DNA from: Vanilla planifolia
Taxonomy: Eukaryota; Streptophyta; Magnoliopsida; Asparagales; Orchidaceae
Length of the DNA: 64,000 nt
Assembly: GCA_023846275.1 (NCBI GenBank)
Contig: CM043877.1
Coordinates: 16,908,607-16,972,606, forward strand
Reading direction: 5' to 3'
Shown here in pieces: positions 10,681 through 23,907 of this stretch. The first letter of the stretch is position 1. Each line of letters opens with the position of its first letter. A program made the position numbers and the translations under genes. Under the pieces are notes generated by a model that saw only the letters and a list, made by a program, of their open reading frames with translations, made no database searches and had not been told where the DNA came from.

Positions 10681-11204
10681 GTATGGAGGAAAAAGCCTCA
10701 AATTAGTGATAGAAAGTAGGAGAGGAAAAGTTTATGAAGGAGCTGAGGAGGAGTCTTACAAGCATCGTTGTGTTCACTTCTCAAGGGACAATTGATCATA
10801 AAGGTGCCTCCTTAAGCAATGTAAGTACTACATCTTTTAATGATAAATTATTTAATTCTTATGATGAGCTAATTGTGAAACATGGTGAATCAATTAGTAA
10901 GAATGCTAAACTTAAAAGATCATGTTCCAAGCGTGGAAGTTATATTCTTAAGCTTGTAAAGGAATTGAGTCACTTAGAAAGGAAAATGAATCTCTCACTT
11001 TTAAAATTAAATTGCACATGTATTATTTACATTAATTGCATATCAAATTAAATGAATATGATAATGTTTATTTTGAGCATTCTTTTATTATCAACTTTTT
11101 AAATCTAAAAACACCAACTTAGAAAGGGGAATTTTGATTTAAAAAAATTTGAATGTCTTTGTCTTCATTCAAAATGAATTGGATCTTATAAAATGAAAGC
11201 ATTA

Positions 11205-11222
11205 CTCTCTCTCTCTCTCTCT
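11205..11222 (+). repeat. CT microsatellite
   Basis: About nine uninterrupted CT units inside the copia gag remnant. Confidence 0.9.
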
Positions 11223-11373
11223 TCTCACATACATCTACATGGACATGCTCTATCATATACCTATATGAAGATGCATAATAAAAATAATGTTACTCTTATG
11301 CATGCACCAACTTATTTGCGTGATCCATTTAATATTTTGTGCAATTATTGTTGCAAATTAAGTCATGTGTAGC

Positions 11374-11534
11374 CTTTTAGAAAATCCATAAACTCAAAAG
11401 CTAATAAATTTATGTAGATTTCTAAAGACTTTTTTAATACAAAAATTGCAAAATCACATAAAGTCTAATAAATTTATTAGCTTTTAGAAAATCCATAAAC
11501 TTAAAAGCTAATAAATTCATGTGGATTCCTAAAG
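11374..11534 (+). repeat. Duplicated 54-bp segment in the gag zinc-knuckle tail
   Basis: 11374-11427 and 11481-11534 share CTTTTAGAAAATCCATAAAC and then AAAGCTAATAAATT with few changes, at a spacing of 107 bp. It looks like a local tandem duplication of the knuckle tail in an already decaying element. Confidence 0.8.
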
Positions 11535-11600
11535 AAAGTAGTTTTGATTGAAACAATTACAAAATCACATACTAGCACTTACGAACACAAGATGACTGTG

Positions 11601-14574
11601 ATTCCTAAGCTTAAAGTTTAAATAGATGTGTAGAGGTATCTCTATGTCAAAGACCTATGAAGACATTCCTTGACTTGTGAGCCTTATTTTGATGATCAAA
11701 TCTCTTGCTCAATTTGTTAAAATTTGAGGTAATTAAATTTATCATATCCTTAGTACTTAAATTTAAAAGAAATTTAAAATTTATATTGATCATTAATGCG
11801 ATATACTACGAATAGAATCAATGTGTTCTAGCAAAATTATTGGTACAGCTAAGTAGTTACTAAGAAACTTGTGTGGGAACCCAATAAAAATCTCCCAAGT
11901 ATAGTATTTTTATCAAGGACTCATTGGAGATTAATCTCTTGGTGCTTTATAAGCCTTAACAATCTTTCATTATTTATAAAAATATTAGAATTCAAATTGT
12001 TATTAGGCCAAACATTATTTAAACAAAATTGTACTAAGTTATATGCCTAGTTAAAAGTGTGCTTAAAGCAAAGATCAATACCCCCCATGTATAAGAAATA
12101 AGGCAAACTTAAGACTACATTTAAAAATTATGATGTTGACCATAAGCAAGAACAATTATTGAGATAAAAGATTTATTTTCAAAAGTAAATTTAACTTAAA
12201 TTTTAAATATTGCACACAATATGTTAGTACATATTATACTCTACATGTAGCATGCAAAAAATTAGGTTGATGGCCCATATAATAGGATTGGAGATAGCAG
12301 ATAATATATTATATATTAATAATTAATATACAATACATATACTCCAAATGAACAATGGCAATAAATATCATATAGTATTTCAATAATTCATGTATAGTAT
12401 GTAAATGTTAGGCAATATAAGAGGATGTCATTTGGGGACTTCATCCATGTATTGCATACTTTAGGGGCAAAAGAATATTGAGTTGTAAAGGGATTGTGTG
12501 GATCTTGTGATTATTGATACCTATTTCTCCATGATTTGAGATTCAAATTTCTCAAATTGCATCATCACATGGATTTGAGATTCCCTTCACTATTCCATCT
12601 TAGTTTCAACTCCTTTAAAACAAGGCTTTTCTACTATGCATTGCAAGTGCGTAAAGAAAATTTCTAAGCAAAAATCCCTTATTGATTAGAGGAACCTAAA
12701 GGACAAACCTATTCATGAGCTTATCTATATGGTTAGTGAAAGAGATTTACACTTGTTGATTAAGGCAAATCTTTCTCAGGTGATTATGAATAAAGAATTG
12801 AGTTAGCAAAGCTCTGATTGACTTGTGAAAAGAAAACACAAGCTTCATTAAAAATGAGCAATAGAACAATCGCTTCAAAGAGAGCTAAAAATGTTGTCTC
12901 TCAAAATTGTGATGAGGAAGCCTTCAAATAGTGGAAGATTTTGCATTATTTGAGAGAATAAAGAATTATAATATGAATATGGCAAAATCGATTGACCCAG
13001 AACTATGTTATCATTCTAATAAGCATGTACTAACGATGTTTAAAGGAACATGGATGGAGAAGGTGTTGTAGTGTAGATATTCATAAAATCCTAGAATGAT
13101 TAAACATTTCTAAGCTAATCTCAAAATCAGTATGGATTATTTCAAAGCTACATCCTTTTTGTGTGCTAAAGACATCTAGATTTATAGTGGTATTGATCAT
13201 GGGACCCTCTTAGTGGCCCTAATGGAAGGGTAACATATTCAATGAGGAGAAGTAACTCAAGTTATATCAAAACATCTCTCACACTTTCACATCTAAAGAG
13301 TGAAGAAGGTAGATTTAGATGCATATCTAATTCAATGCTTCCTCAGAAACATCATATTGAAAAAAAGAGAGGATAAGCAACACATTACCCCTATGGATAT
13401 CTATGGTCATATTCTGTTATATAAGAAGACTATAATCAAACATAAGAGACACAATTATAAGATTGATGAAGAAAATGATTACAATATGGAGCCTCACATT
13501 TAAAATTAAGAGTGTTGAAATTATGTTATAAACACATGATTGCACCTATATTGAGCTTGATATACAACATTAAGGTAACTTCAGTAGATTGCATCCCTAT
13601 ACCATTTAATAAAGAGTATATGTTAAGGATGAAGACTTTTGCCCCTACTAAAGCAAGGAGGATGAGAAACCATAGAATCAACTAGCATTAACTATTATTG
13701 AAGACTTAAGCTAAAGGGAAATAGTATGCTCCATCTAATCCTGATCTACTACCAAGGTTAGATGCACTTGAGATAAATATTAAGGAAAATAAATTGCAAA
13801 TTCAACAACCCAAAGTTTAGATGAAAAATAATTTCTCTCAAATCCATGCTCAACTAAACTCACTTTTTAGAGTATATACCAACCAAAAATCAAGGAAAGG
13901 AAGATATCATCAAGATTCCTCTAGATTATCTCCAAAGGACATTTATTTCATTGCATTAGGAAATGTATTATAAAATTTTTAATGCTAAAAATATTGCAAT
14001 CTTGTAGTAAAAAAGGCTATCAATGAAATAGAGTGTTGTTTGTCTCTCTTATTTGGTTAACTATTATGAAATATGGAGTATTTTTTTATATTAAAGAGAA
14101 TTCATTTAGATAAATTTATTAGGAATGTTATTTTAAATACATGGAGGAGCAATGTTAAGCAAATAATTTAAACATGTAATATCATCAAGAGAAAGCTTAT
14201 TAAGTGAAATCTAAATATAGACAATTATTAAGAAGAAGCATTTATGAGAATGAGACTATCCCATGAGCCTTTCTTCATAAATGTACAATACATCCCAACT
14301 TTGGTAATGACAAAAAGTGAAAAGTGTTGTTTAGGATAATTTCACATGTATATACATATACATATAAATGCATATAATTACAAACATTGAATGTTGATTA
14401 AAATAAGCTATGCTATTTTCAAAGCTTTACATTTGGTGTGTAGTCCTTATTATTAATTTATCATTATCATGCTCTTTATTATTAAATAATTTGTACAAAT
14501 TATGAGAGAGTTATTTATTGTTTTTATATTTACTCCTTATATATAAAAGTTTGTCTTTATCAAAATAAGGGAGA
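11601..14574 (+). other. Internal copia sequence, no domain recognised
   Basis: By position this should hold protease, integrase and reverse transcriptase. All frames are broken and I find no integrase zinc site, no YVDD-like box and no RNase H motif. The one longer frame (13300-13503, + strand, 67 codons) has no motif I know. The stretch is shorter than a full pol gene, so a deletion is likely. It ends with the polypurine tract at about 14562-14573. Confidence 0.5.
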
Positions 14575-16448
14575 TTGTTGAACCTTATTAATCATAATGG
14601 CTATAATTTATTTTGATAATAATAAATCCTTTATATACTTATTTTATGATCTAACATATCTACTTAATGTATTTGATAGGTTACCTTGAGGTAAGTAAAG
14701 AAAGAGATCACCTTTCATAATGTGGATTAAAGGAACCTTTAAAGTAACAAATAAAGGTACACTTGGATGCTAGAGAGAAGAACTCCACTCAAGATGCATT
14801 TTAAGGACCATGCACCTCTTAGGATACATGTATGGATTGAAAATTAATTTATGAACTTGATTCAAGAGCCTCCACCTCAATTGATATTGCATATAATTGT
14901 TTATGTTAAAATTGTATGCACGTAAGAAGTTAGAATTACATAAATAGTTTTTAAAATAATAATTAAATAGTTTAATGCATATTTTTTAAAGAGCTTTTAA
15001 GGGTTAAGGATAGAAAAAGAAATGGTTCAACTAGCAAAAATTCACACTAAATGTACAATATATTAGCTACAATGTATAATATGTCAAATATATTACGAAG
15101 TGTGCATAAAAAAAGGACAATTCATCCAAGTATTTTAATCAGCTCACAAGTCTTGCATACACTACAGTACTCTTAATATATAGAAAACTCGAGACTATTG
15201 TATGATGTATGAATTACTTACGTACAATACGTTTAAGACATTAAGTAGTGTACCTTAGTTGAATAGACCATGCACAAAATTATATGTTTAAAGAATTACT
15301 AACATAGAGTATATGACTTTGCAACATGTAACACATGAAGCATTAAATATAATAAATACATAACTTGTAATGCCATTATAGAAACCTCAACTTGAGTGTG
15401 ATACATCTTTTTACAACATATAATAATTACAAAAATAAATAAATAAATAGGAAAAGAGTTTAGTACATTATTTATTAATATACAATATATATAGTATTAA
15501 CCAAAAGCAATTTACAATATGTTCCATGTAACATACAACATGCAAAAAAGTGAAAAGTAAGCAATGAATAATTTGACCAAGAGGAAAAGTAGATTTTAAT
15601 AGTTATGTGAATGCTAGAAGTCACATGATGGTCTCCTTTATCTTTTATGCCTATAGAAAACCTAGTAGATCTTAAAAATTGATGGATGAAGCATTAATAA
15701 TGAATTAACATGACTTGGGAAAAATCATTAAAAGAATGATGCTCAAGTTATCATTTTTACATCATTTAATGAGCATTTTCAAGAGAATAGAGAAATTAAT
15801 TACTAAATTCATTCAATTAAAATTAAAGTGCTTTTAGGTTTACATCAACAAAAGGTGCTCCAGTTCCTGAACAAGTGAAACAATATTTCATTTCATAGAA
15901 TCCATTGACACTAAAAAAGGGCTCTTGAGTTGATTGATAAATTTATTATTCATTCTATTAGTGCTTGTACTTGTACTTGTATAATTTGTTCACATTGAGT
16001 ACTTTGTATTAGTTTTCTTTTGGTTTTCTTCTTCTTAGCCCACCTTTAAGCCATATTATGTGGAGTCCTAAATTGAGTTGTTTAAGTGCGAAGCATTAGT
16101 TGTGTCATATCTAAGAAAAGTATTTATGTTAGGTTTTTCCACGTGATTGCAACAATGGAGTGTTATTAAGTGTTGTTAGAGCTAATTATCTTAGAGATGG
16201 ACATAGGCTCTTGGGTTAAGCTAAGCTATCTAAAAATGATTATCTTCCTATCTCATTTGCTTGCACTTTGTTTACTATTTTCTATGTAGCCTTAAAAACT
16301 TAAACTAACTTATGAAAATTTGAAAAAGATTTTTACTTAACTATGTTTTATTTGCAAAAAGTTTACTTGAGCATATCTTATGTAAAAGAGTATTATAAAA
16401 ATAAGCATAACTAATATAACCTCTCCTATTGATGTCTCTTGTAAACAT
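14575..16448 (+). repeat. Right (3') LTR of the copia element
   Basis: It begins TGTTGAACC directly after GGGAGAT and includes the phrase TTATTTTGATAATAATAAATC, which is common just inside Sire-like LTRs. About 15455 onward matches the left LTR. The 3' boundary is set by alignment with the left LTR end (TGTAAACA) and is good to perhaps 20 bp. Length is near 1.9 kb. Confidence 0.68.
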
Positions 16449-19400
16449 AATGTTTGGTGTTAACAATATAGAGATGGCACATGAACATAATCTCTCTTAC
16501 AAAAAAAACTTTTTCAAAGGGTTTGTTAACTTGGCTTTTAAGTTCTATATGATATTTGATATTCATTATGTTATAAAATGTTTGAGATATATTTACCTAT
16601 ATGAGATCAATGGCATTTGAATATGTCTACAATAGGTACTTCATTTTGAAGCTTCTTAGAGGTAATGTCTAAGAATTTCTATAAAAATTCAATAGTTTTA
16701 AATAAAATTTGCACCTTTGATGGTATAAGAAGGATATATAATGTGTTATTATAAAAAGTTGCTTTTAAGTCTATTAAAGCCATTTTTATCCAAATTTAGG
16801 TGAGAACCTTCTTCAAGATCAACATTCTTGTTAAAAAAAATAGTTAAGCCTTTCCAATAATGAAACTAATAGGTTGTAAATTCTTCTTAAAGCTATAGAT
16901 TTCATCTTTAATGAATGTTTAGAAAGGGAAACTTTCTCCAATGACTTCAAAGGATGTAACCATGTACTCTCGTCATTAAATTTGGACACATTAGCATTCT
17001 TCTTTTCATAATGTATGGTATTTAAGTCATAAAACATAGACCTCCTTAATAATATGTGAGTAATCTTTATAAGTAAGATATCATATTATATGTTATTCTT
17101 ATAATTTCTCATTTTTAATGGAACCAAGCATATAAATTTGATTAGTATGGTTGATGATAAGGGTGACATAAGACAATATGTTAAAATTTATATTTAGCTT
17201 ATTGATAATTGAGAAGTGCTTAGGATAAAATAATATATTCATACAAGGGCCTACCCAATGTGCTATAAGTTTAGAATAAAAAAAATCCTATGATCATTGA
17301 GCAAGTAAGACCTTACCTAGAACTAAGGACATACACTAATCTTTAACATAAGGGATCTCAACTTAAAAGAAAAATTATTTAGCAACCTGCATCCAAAGTA
17401 CTCACATTAGTGGTAACATGGTAAAATGCATATGCAAGTGGAGTTCTTAAAATGTCAAAAAAAAAAATAATACTTACATAAAGTAGAGAGTTAGACATGA
17501 TTAATTTTTCTAAAAGATGAAATGAAGTGGTTAAACAGTTTTTTGGTGATTTAATGCTCTTGTAGATGCTAGATAATGGGTTAGGATCTCCTCTTTTGAA
17601 CATTTTACTTGCTTCCTTAAGGCATTTTCAAAATCACATCATTAGATTAATCACACACAACATGCTCATATCGAATAAGCTTGCCAATGATACTTCATTA
17701 TTTCATTCAAATTATATTATTTATAATAATTGAAGCATCTTTATTTATAGAGACCTCATGAGTACAATGATAATTTGTTAATCTAGGAATACAAAAAGAT
17801 ATTTGTGAATATTAAGGGACATATTTTAAAATTATAAAGAATATTTTAATAATTCAAATTATTCATTAGGATAATTTGAATTTTATTAAAAAAATTATCT
17901 TGAATTGTAATAAAATTAATTAAAATAAGTAATCCCAAATAGGCCTATGAGTTTCAAGTGGCAATCCTACGAGTGACGAGATACAGGCAATGCAATCAAT
18001 GCATGATAGCTAGAGAGGCAAAGTGAGGCCTTGGGTTTGATTCATGGGTCAACGTAAGCTAAAGTAGATCAACACAGGTTTTGCAAATCAAAGGTTGATG
18101 TGGGTTAAAGTAAATAACATGGAGCTGAGTTAATGGTTGGTACATGTTAAGCAAATTAGCGATGTTCGATGGGTCGATGTGGGACAAGCAAGTTATGTGA
18201 GTCAATGTGGATTGAGCCAGATTAATGGGTCACACGAGCTAGCAATGTAGGTTAATAAGGAGATGAGCACTTACAGCAAAGCGGTAGTGGGGGACGATGA
18301 TAAATAATGATGAAAACATCCAAAAACTTAATTTCGAGAATTTTAAGTCTTCTTTGACCAAAGTTTGCACCAGAGGAATTACAAGATTACTATTGCATTG
18401 TCCTTGATTGAATTTAAAGTTAAAAATATATAAAAATCTACTAACTAATCTTAAAATCATTAAAATAAAGTTTAGATGTAAACAAATTGATGAACTAATA
18501 AAAAAATAAATTGTGATATATAATAAATATGAGTAAACTATAATTGACTTTAATAATGACAATGATAATAAAAAATAATAAGATGTAAAAGAGCGTTCTA
18601 GTAAGACTCTGAGTCAAAAATAAGACTAGTACACCTCCAAATAGAATATCTACATGATGTATAGGATACTACTATGTCAAAGGCTCAGTTTTGAGGTTCA
18701 CTCTCTTGAGTGTTTCAGAGAAAATCACATTCATTGAACTTCCTCCATGTATAACTAATTTACAACTAATCTCTATAGTTTACAATAATATTAAAGAAAT
18801 GTTTTCTTCTATAATAATGACATCATAAACTCTTACATTTAATTTTAATTAGAATTTTACATATTTGAACTTGAAATATTGTGATTAATGAAACAATATA
18901 GTTTTTAATTGATTAAGAGTTTAAGGATAATAAATTATGTAAAAATTAAATGAAGTTAAAATTTATACAATAAATGCGAAAATGTCTCATTAAGATTTGT
19001 TCAACTAGAGTTGAAGGTCATTTGGTAAGACAAATGCAAAAAAAATGAATTCTTATATGTGTGGGTGTTATATATATATATATATATATTAAGACTTAAA
19101 TAAAAGCTTATTATGTATATATTAAATCCTTTATATTTCTTTAACCAACTCACAATAGAGGGATTATATTTAGAAGTTTACAATCCTTTAGAGTTACCAA
19201 AAATACTAGAAGAAAATAAAGGAAAATTTGAGTTCTTTGTAAAAATATCAATTATTGAAGAGATCTTGAGGGAAAAATCTAGAAATTACTAAATGTAAGC
19301 TTCTTCCTTAAGTTCTCTTTCTAATTTAGGGATCCAAAGAGATTTGATTGCTATTATGCATACTAAAAGAGTTATGAGAGAATAAAACTCATAAGAACAC

Positions 19401-19589
19401 ATAAACATAAGAATTGTTGGATGAGGAAATAAGCATAAGAAAATGTAGAAAGGGAAATTTTCTTGTAAGAAGTTTTGTAATTCATAGTGATTATCAAATG
19501 ATCCAATTAAACAATTGGACAATCCAAATAAAAATGAGGAATGAAATCAGAGTCTTTATTGAGTGCTTGTTAGATGGTGTGATAGGTAT
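16449..19589. other. AT-rich intergenic DNA, no gene recognised
   Basis: Short open frames at 16429-16620 (+), 16831-17037 (-), 17379-17603 (-) and 18239-18562 (-) have no motif I recognise and look like chance or TE debris. Around 17940-18260 is a less AT-rich patch with recurring GATGTGGGTTAA- and GGGTCAATGTGG-like phrases. A TA microsatellite is at about 19069-19089. Confidence 0.55.
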
Positions 19590-20340
19590 CAAATAGTCTA
19601 ATAAAGCATGGTCATATGGTCCAATAGAGTAGCAAATGATTTGTCATGGGATACTGGATGATACATGAATTTTGGAAAAGAGGTCTCGAGTCTTAGGCTT
19701 TTGGATTGAATAATCTAATAAAAGATTAGAGTTTTAATGGGAACTGAGAGGGACATGTTTTAAATTGAGTTTATAATCTAAGTTTCTAATAAGCATCAAA
19801 AAAGACATTGGATGATCTAATGCAAGAGGATTGGATGGTTTAATAGGAACTTGGGTGTAACATATCAAATATTTAATTATGAAATGCACTAATATTTAAG
19901 TATGTGATATTATTTGAGAAATAACTAGAATTTAACATGTCTTGAAATACATGTCATGTGTAAGTTATTGAAATAATATTAAGTATATCATTGTGAAGAG
20001 TTTCACATAAGGAGTTTATTAACATATGAATTTTAATTGTTAGAGGTTATTTGAAATGTTTAAAGTTTTTTAAAGAATAAACTAGTTATTCAATTTATTA
20101 TATAATTTTATTAAATAAAAAGGATGTATATAAGCCTCTTCCTTAGCCTTAATTAGTATTGAGATTTTGCTGAATGCTTAGAGTGAGGTCAAAAGGGAGG
20201 AAGGAGGGAACATTCAAGGAGGCTTTGTAGTGCTACAATTGGAGCAACACAACTTTGGAGTGGCTGTGGCAAGCTAACCCTTAGAGAAAAGTGCTTGAAA
20301 AAGCTTGATCTATTTTGGAGCAAAAGATTTGTGAAAAAGT
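19590..20340 (+). repeat. Possible LTR with internal phrase repeats and a TATA-like box
   Basis: Phrases such as GGATGATCTAATG and GGATGGTTTAATAGG recur between 19590 and 19860. A promoter-like TGTATATAAGCC follows at about 20125-20137, then a less AT-rich stretch resembling an LTR R/U5 part. No partner LTR or terminal TG/CA could be fixed, so this is only a candidate. Confidence 0.3.
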
Positions 20341-22259
20341 ATGATTTAAGTTATGTTTTTCTTTCTTTGGAATGCTTATGAACAATGTTTTAACTATTCA
20401 AGTGTTTGATTTTTATTTAATAAAATTTGATTCAAATATGATAAAGGTCTAGTACTATCCATTTCTCATGTATTGTATATATAAGGCTAACATATCATAT
20501 GTTAGGTGCCACATATTGTATTTTGTGCACCAATGGATGATATGACAAGTATTATGTGTAAAAGTGTTCCTTTTTTAAGAGAAATGGATGGTATGCTATT
20601 TTTTAATGTATCATACATTTAGGATATGGATTGTGAGCAAACAATTGAGCCAAGTTTCCTAAGAAAAATAAATAATATGTTGATATTTAATGTACTATAC
20701 ATCTAGCTTATAAATGAGACTGATGAATGGTCCGTTGGATTCATGTATGATGCCTTGCAAAAGTTGTACCATACATTATGGACAATATACTATATGTTCA
20801 ACTTAAAAGCAATGTATAAGTGTTTGGAATGAATTTTTTATTTTACTAACATATAATACTAAGAAAGCTTAATGTATCATACATTAAAGTGAACAAATGG
20901 TATGCTAAAAAATCATGAATAGTAAATATCAATAGAATTTTAGAAAATTTATAGCTTTAAATGTGAATATTTTAAGCAAACAAATCATTTAGTGATTGAA
21001 CAATTGAATAAGAAAAATAAAAAGTTAAATAAAGTTGAGATTGTGAATGTTTTGCAATTGAAAAGTAAGCATGTATCGATAACTGAAATGGGGTTTTGTG
21101 CAAGCAATGAAGGAAGTGATCAAGAAAATGAAAAAACTATAGAAGAAGAATCTCAAAACTATTAGATAAGCAAACTATGATATTTGTACTTCAAGTAAGT
21201 TGATTACTAACTATTTTAAAATATCATTATCAGAAGTGAAGTAATGGGATGTGATTTGAGTATACAACATGACTTCAATTGATTGTATATATGTTCTAAT
21301 TTATGATTGTGTGTGTGTGTGTGGATACTATTATGAGTATTAGAACATAAAATAAGAAAGAGAAATAAAATATAAAAAATTGAATAAAAATTAAAAAAAT
21401 AAAAAAAAAATATAACTATACAAGCTTGATGATTTAGATCATACAAAAATGTTGAGATTTTCTTGATATACTTATCCTACAACTACTTGATATGATGTAA
21501 GTACTTGTACTATCAATATATAAGGTAATGATGAAAAGAGACCATGCCGTCATTAGTATTTTGCATAGGATAATTTTAGTAGAGGTTTTATGATTGAGGT
21601 GACATTAGACCTCATTGTTATTGTCGTTAGTAGTTCAGTGCAAGGCATCAATATGCAAAGACCTATTTTTATTAGTACTTAAGTACATGATAATGATAAT
21701 GGGAGAGATGATTCAATAAACTAATTACTTATTAATAAAGGTCTAAATATAATTAATGTAATAGATATATGATATGATATGAGATCCCACGAGGTAGAGA
21801 TAATAGTCGTATAAGAAAAACAATGATCTATAAGAGATAAAAAAATTTAAGATGAAAAGTTGAAAAAGAGTATTAGATATAAGAAGTAAGAAAAAAAAAG
21901 ATGATATATGTAATGATTTTATTATATTTATATAGCTTTCACATTGTTGCATTCTTATTACTACTATTATTACTTGCATGATACATATTGTATTTTCCAT
22001 TTTACTTTATTTCCTTATAGTGGTTTGTTTGCCTATTAATTACATTATGCTAATTACTTATATTGCAAGTTAAGATGCAAATATGTAGAGTTGGATGTGC
22101 TTGATGTCCATTGGCATGAGATCTAATAAAGAAAGTATTTTATTTTGAGAGTTCTATGAATTTATTTGTTTGACATAATCTATGTTATATTCTTATCTTA
22201 TGGTAGATTGTTGTATATGAGCATTATTTCAAATTTTGTTGAGACTTTGGAAACTTTAA
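20341..22259. other. AT-rich intergenic DNA, no gene recognised
   Basis: Phrases around ATGTATCATACATTT recur at 20450-20900, again LTR-like. A GT microsatellite lies at about 21308-21322. Short frames on the - strand (21216-21446, 21743-22000) are low complexity and hydrophobic because of base composition. No gene is supported. Confidence 0.55.
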
Positions 22260-23000
22260 GGTATTATGCATAGCTATTTATTCAATTGTTATATTTTATA
22301 TAAATTTGCATCCAAAAGCAGCTTACAACACTAATCTCATATAAATAAAACCATGCCATTAGAAAAATTATGATTTAGGTTTCTATAGGGTTTCATCTTT
22401 TAGTGGCTCTCTTGATTAATAGATCTTTCAAAATCTAGAAAAGCTCTTGAATTGATAATTTTCATTTGATATCCCTAAGGATTTTTTAGATTCTTTATGG
22501 AATTTTGAAATATTTAGATATCTTTAGAAACCTTCAAGAATCTTTAGAAACCTCTTGCTTTTTTATAACATTAATAATGGAGTTATTAATTTGAAGCATT
22601 GAATGAAGTTGTAAGAGAGAATTGATATAGAAATTAATATGCAGTAAGAGTACATATATGAGAGTCTTATCCAAGGCTAATAAGGGGTTTTGCCATCTAT
22701 ATGATTGGGTGTAATTGATCTTATGCACTACTATGCTTAATAATTTAGCCCAACAATATTCAATAGAAGTTTATCATTTGATGGCACTTTTGTGGAAGTT
22801 TGAACTATCATCCTCCCTTTTTAGAAGTCTTGCATGAAATGATAGGTTTCCTTAAGTATTTGGTTTAATATTTATTATTATATAACACAATATTATTTAA
22901 ATATAATGTTTTTTATTTAATAACATCTTTAAATAATATTACTAAAGATCATAATTGTTTCATACAAAAACAACATTACGATATCCCTCACTCACAATAT
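22260..23000 (+). repeat. Diverged direct repeat, copy A (LTR-like)
   Basis: It aligns by eye with 30690-31370 in the same orientation. Shared blocks include AACCATGCCATTA, CTTTAGAAACCTCTTG, AATGGAGTTATTA, GAGTCTTATCCAAG, CATCTATATGATTGGGTG and ACACTTTTGTG. The copies are clearly diverged. Size and spacing would fit LTRs of one old element or two solo copies. Confidence 0.65.
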
Positions 23001-23019
23001 TTACATCATGTAACCCTCC

Positions 23020-23253
23020 AAATGTAAGATTTGGTTATCAAAAGTAATATTCTTGGGTCATGTAATTAGTGTTAAAAGAATAATAGTTAATATTTAGAAA
23101 ATTTTTACAATAATAGATTGGTCCAGGCATGTAGTAGTTTTAGAAATAAGAAGTTTCATGGGAATGACAGTTGTTAGAGAAACTTAATGAAATGATTCTC
23201 ACATATAGCATTTCCTTTAATTAAACTGACTTGAAAGATAGTAAAATTTAATT
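23020..23253. repeat. Inverted repeat 1, left arm (about 235 bp)
   Basis: Reverse complement of 23645-23879 with only a few differences seen by eye. Landmarks are GATTGGTCCAGGCATGTAGT here and its complement in the other arm. No coding motif is recognised in the arms. Confidence 0.9.
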
Positions 23254-23644
23254 GGGACTTAAACTATGAAAATAGTTTCTAGATATTAAAAAATAAATTA
23301 ATTTCAACTCTAATCTTAGTATTATTAAAAGATTTAAAAAGATAATAAGTTTATAATGACACATCTTATAAGGTTTTAAGCATGTATTAATGGAAAATAA
23401 AAAAGATAATTATATTTGTATCCAAAAAACTAAAATCTCATAAAAAAAATTATAATGACATGATTTAGAATTAGTAATTATAGTATTTGCATTAAAAAAT
23501 TTGGAGACATTATCTAAGTAAAATTTTTGTAGATCATAAGAGTTTAAAGTACATATTTTATCAAAAAAAAAGTTGAATTTAAGATAGAGAAGACGGCCAA
23601 ATTTTAATAAAAAAATTATAATCTAGAAATTATTTGTTTCTTTA

Positions 23645-23879
23645 AATTAAATTTTACTATCTTTCAAGTCAGTTTAATTAAAGGAAATGCTATATGTGAG
23701 AATCCTTTCATTAAGTTTCTCTAACAACTTGTCATTCCCATGAAACTTCTTATTTCTGAAACTACTACATGCCTGGACCAATCTATTATTGTAAAAATTT
23801 TCTAAATATTAACTATTATTCTTTTAACACTAATTACATGACCCAAGAATATTACTTTTGATAACCAAATCTTACATTT
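23645..23879. repeat. Inverted repeat 1, right arm (about 235 bp)
   Basis: Reverse complement of 23020-23253. The spacer of about 390 bp is AT-rich with no recognisable feature. The right arm is followed at once by a second, larger foldback. Confidence 0.9.
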
Positions 23880-23907
23880 AGAGAATTTAACATATAACCA
23901 AATCTTA

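Larger units (their letters stand above)
10681..11600 (+). pseudogene. Copia gag, C-terminal part with decayed zinc knuckle
   Basis: A Lys/Glu-rich segment (10734-11051) ends in a coiled-coil-like stretch (SYDELIVKHGESISKNAKLK) typical of the mid-to-late gag of Sire-like copia elements. Beyond a few stops, CNYCCKLSH near 11336-11365 is a recognisable CCHC knuckle whose last Cys is lost, followed by KANKF and a WIPK-like motif (the second one intact near 11521). The knuckle tail is duplicated (see 11374-11534). There is no intact frame. Confidence 0.6.
2795..16448 (+). mobile_element. Decayed Sire-like Ty1/copia LTR retrotransposon carrying a nested LINE
   Basis: The region 2795-3803 matches about 15455-16448 over roughly 1 kb in the same orientation, with shared blocks throughout, so the two are the LTRs of one element. 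The right LTR starts at 14575 just after a purine-rich tract (GGGAGAT then TGTTGA), the usual polypurine tract and LTR start of Sire-like copia elements. Between the LTRs are gag remnants on the + strand (before 4157 and after 10680). The gap in gag is a LINE with target-site duplication. I could not find integrase or reverse transcriptase in 11.6-14.57 kb, so pol is deleted or too decayed to see. Placement in the Sire group rests on gag style and LTR ends. Confidence 0.7.

Noticed and set aside
10241..11051. Long + strand frames with SLAPITSSRH-like repeats followed by a Lys-rich protein
   Set aside because: The Ser/Leu/Pro/His repeats are the 13-bp DNA array of the LINE 5' UTR read on the wrong strand; the second part is copia gag after the target-site duplication. 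They are not one gene.
13300..13503. 67-codon + strand frame
   Set aside because: No recognisable motif, within the decayed copia interior; not enough to call a gene.
18239..18562. 107-codon - strand hydrophobic frame
   Set aside because: Phe/Ile/Leu-rich through AT composition, no family features, no neighbouring exon signals.
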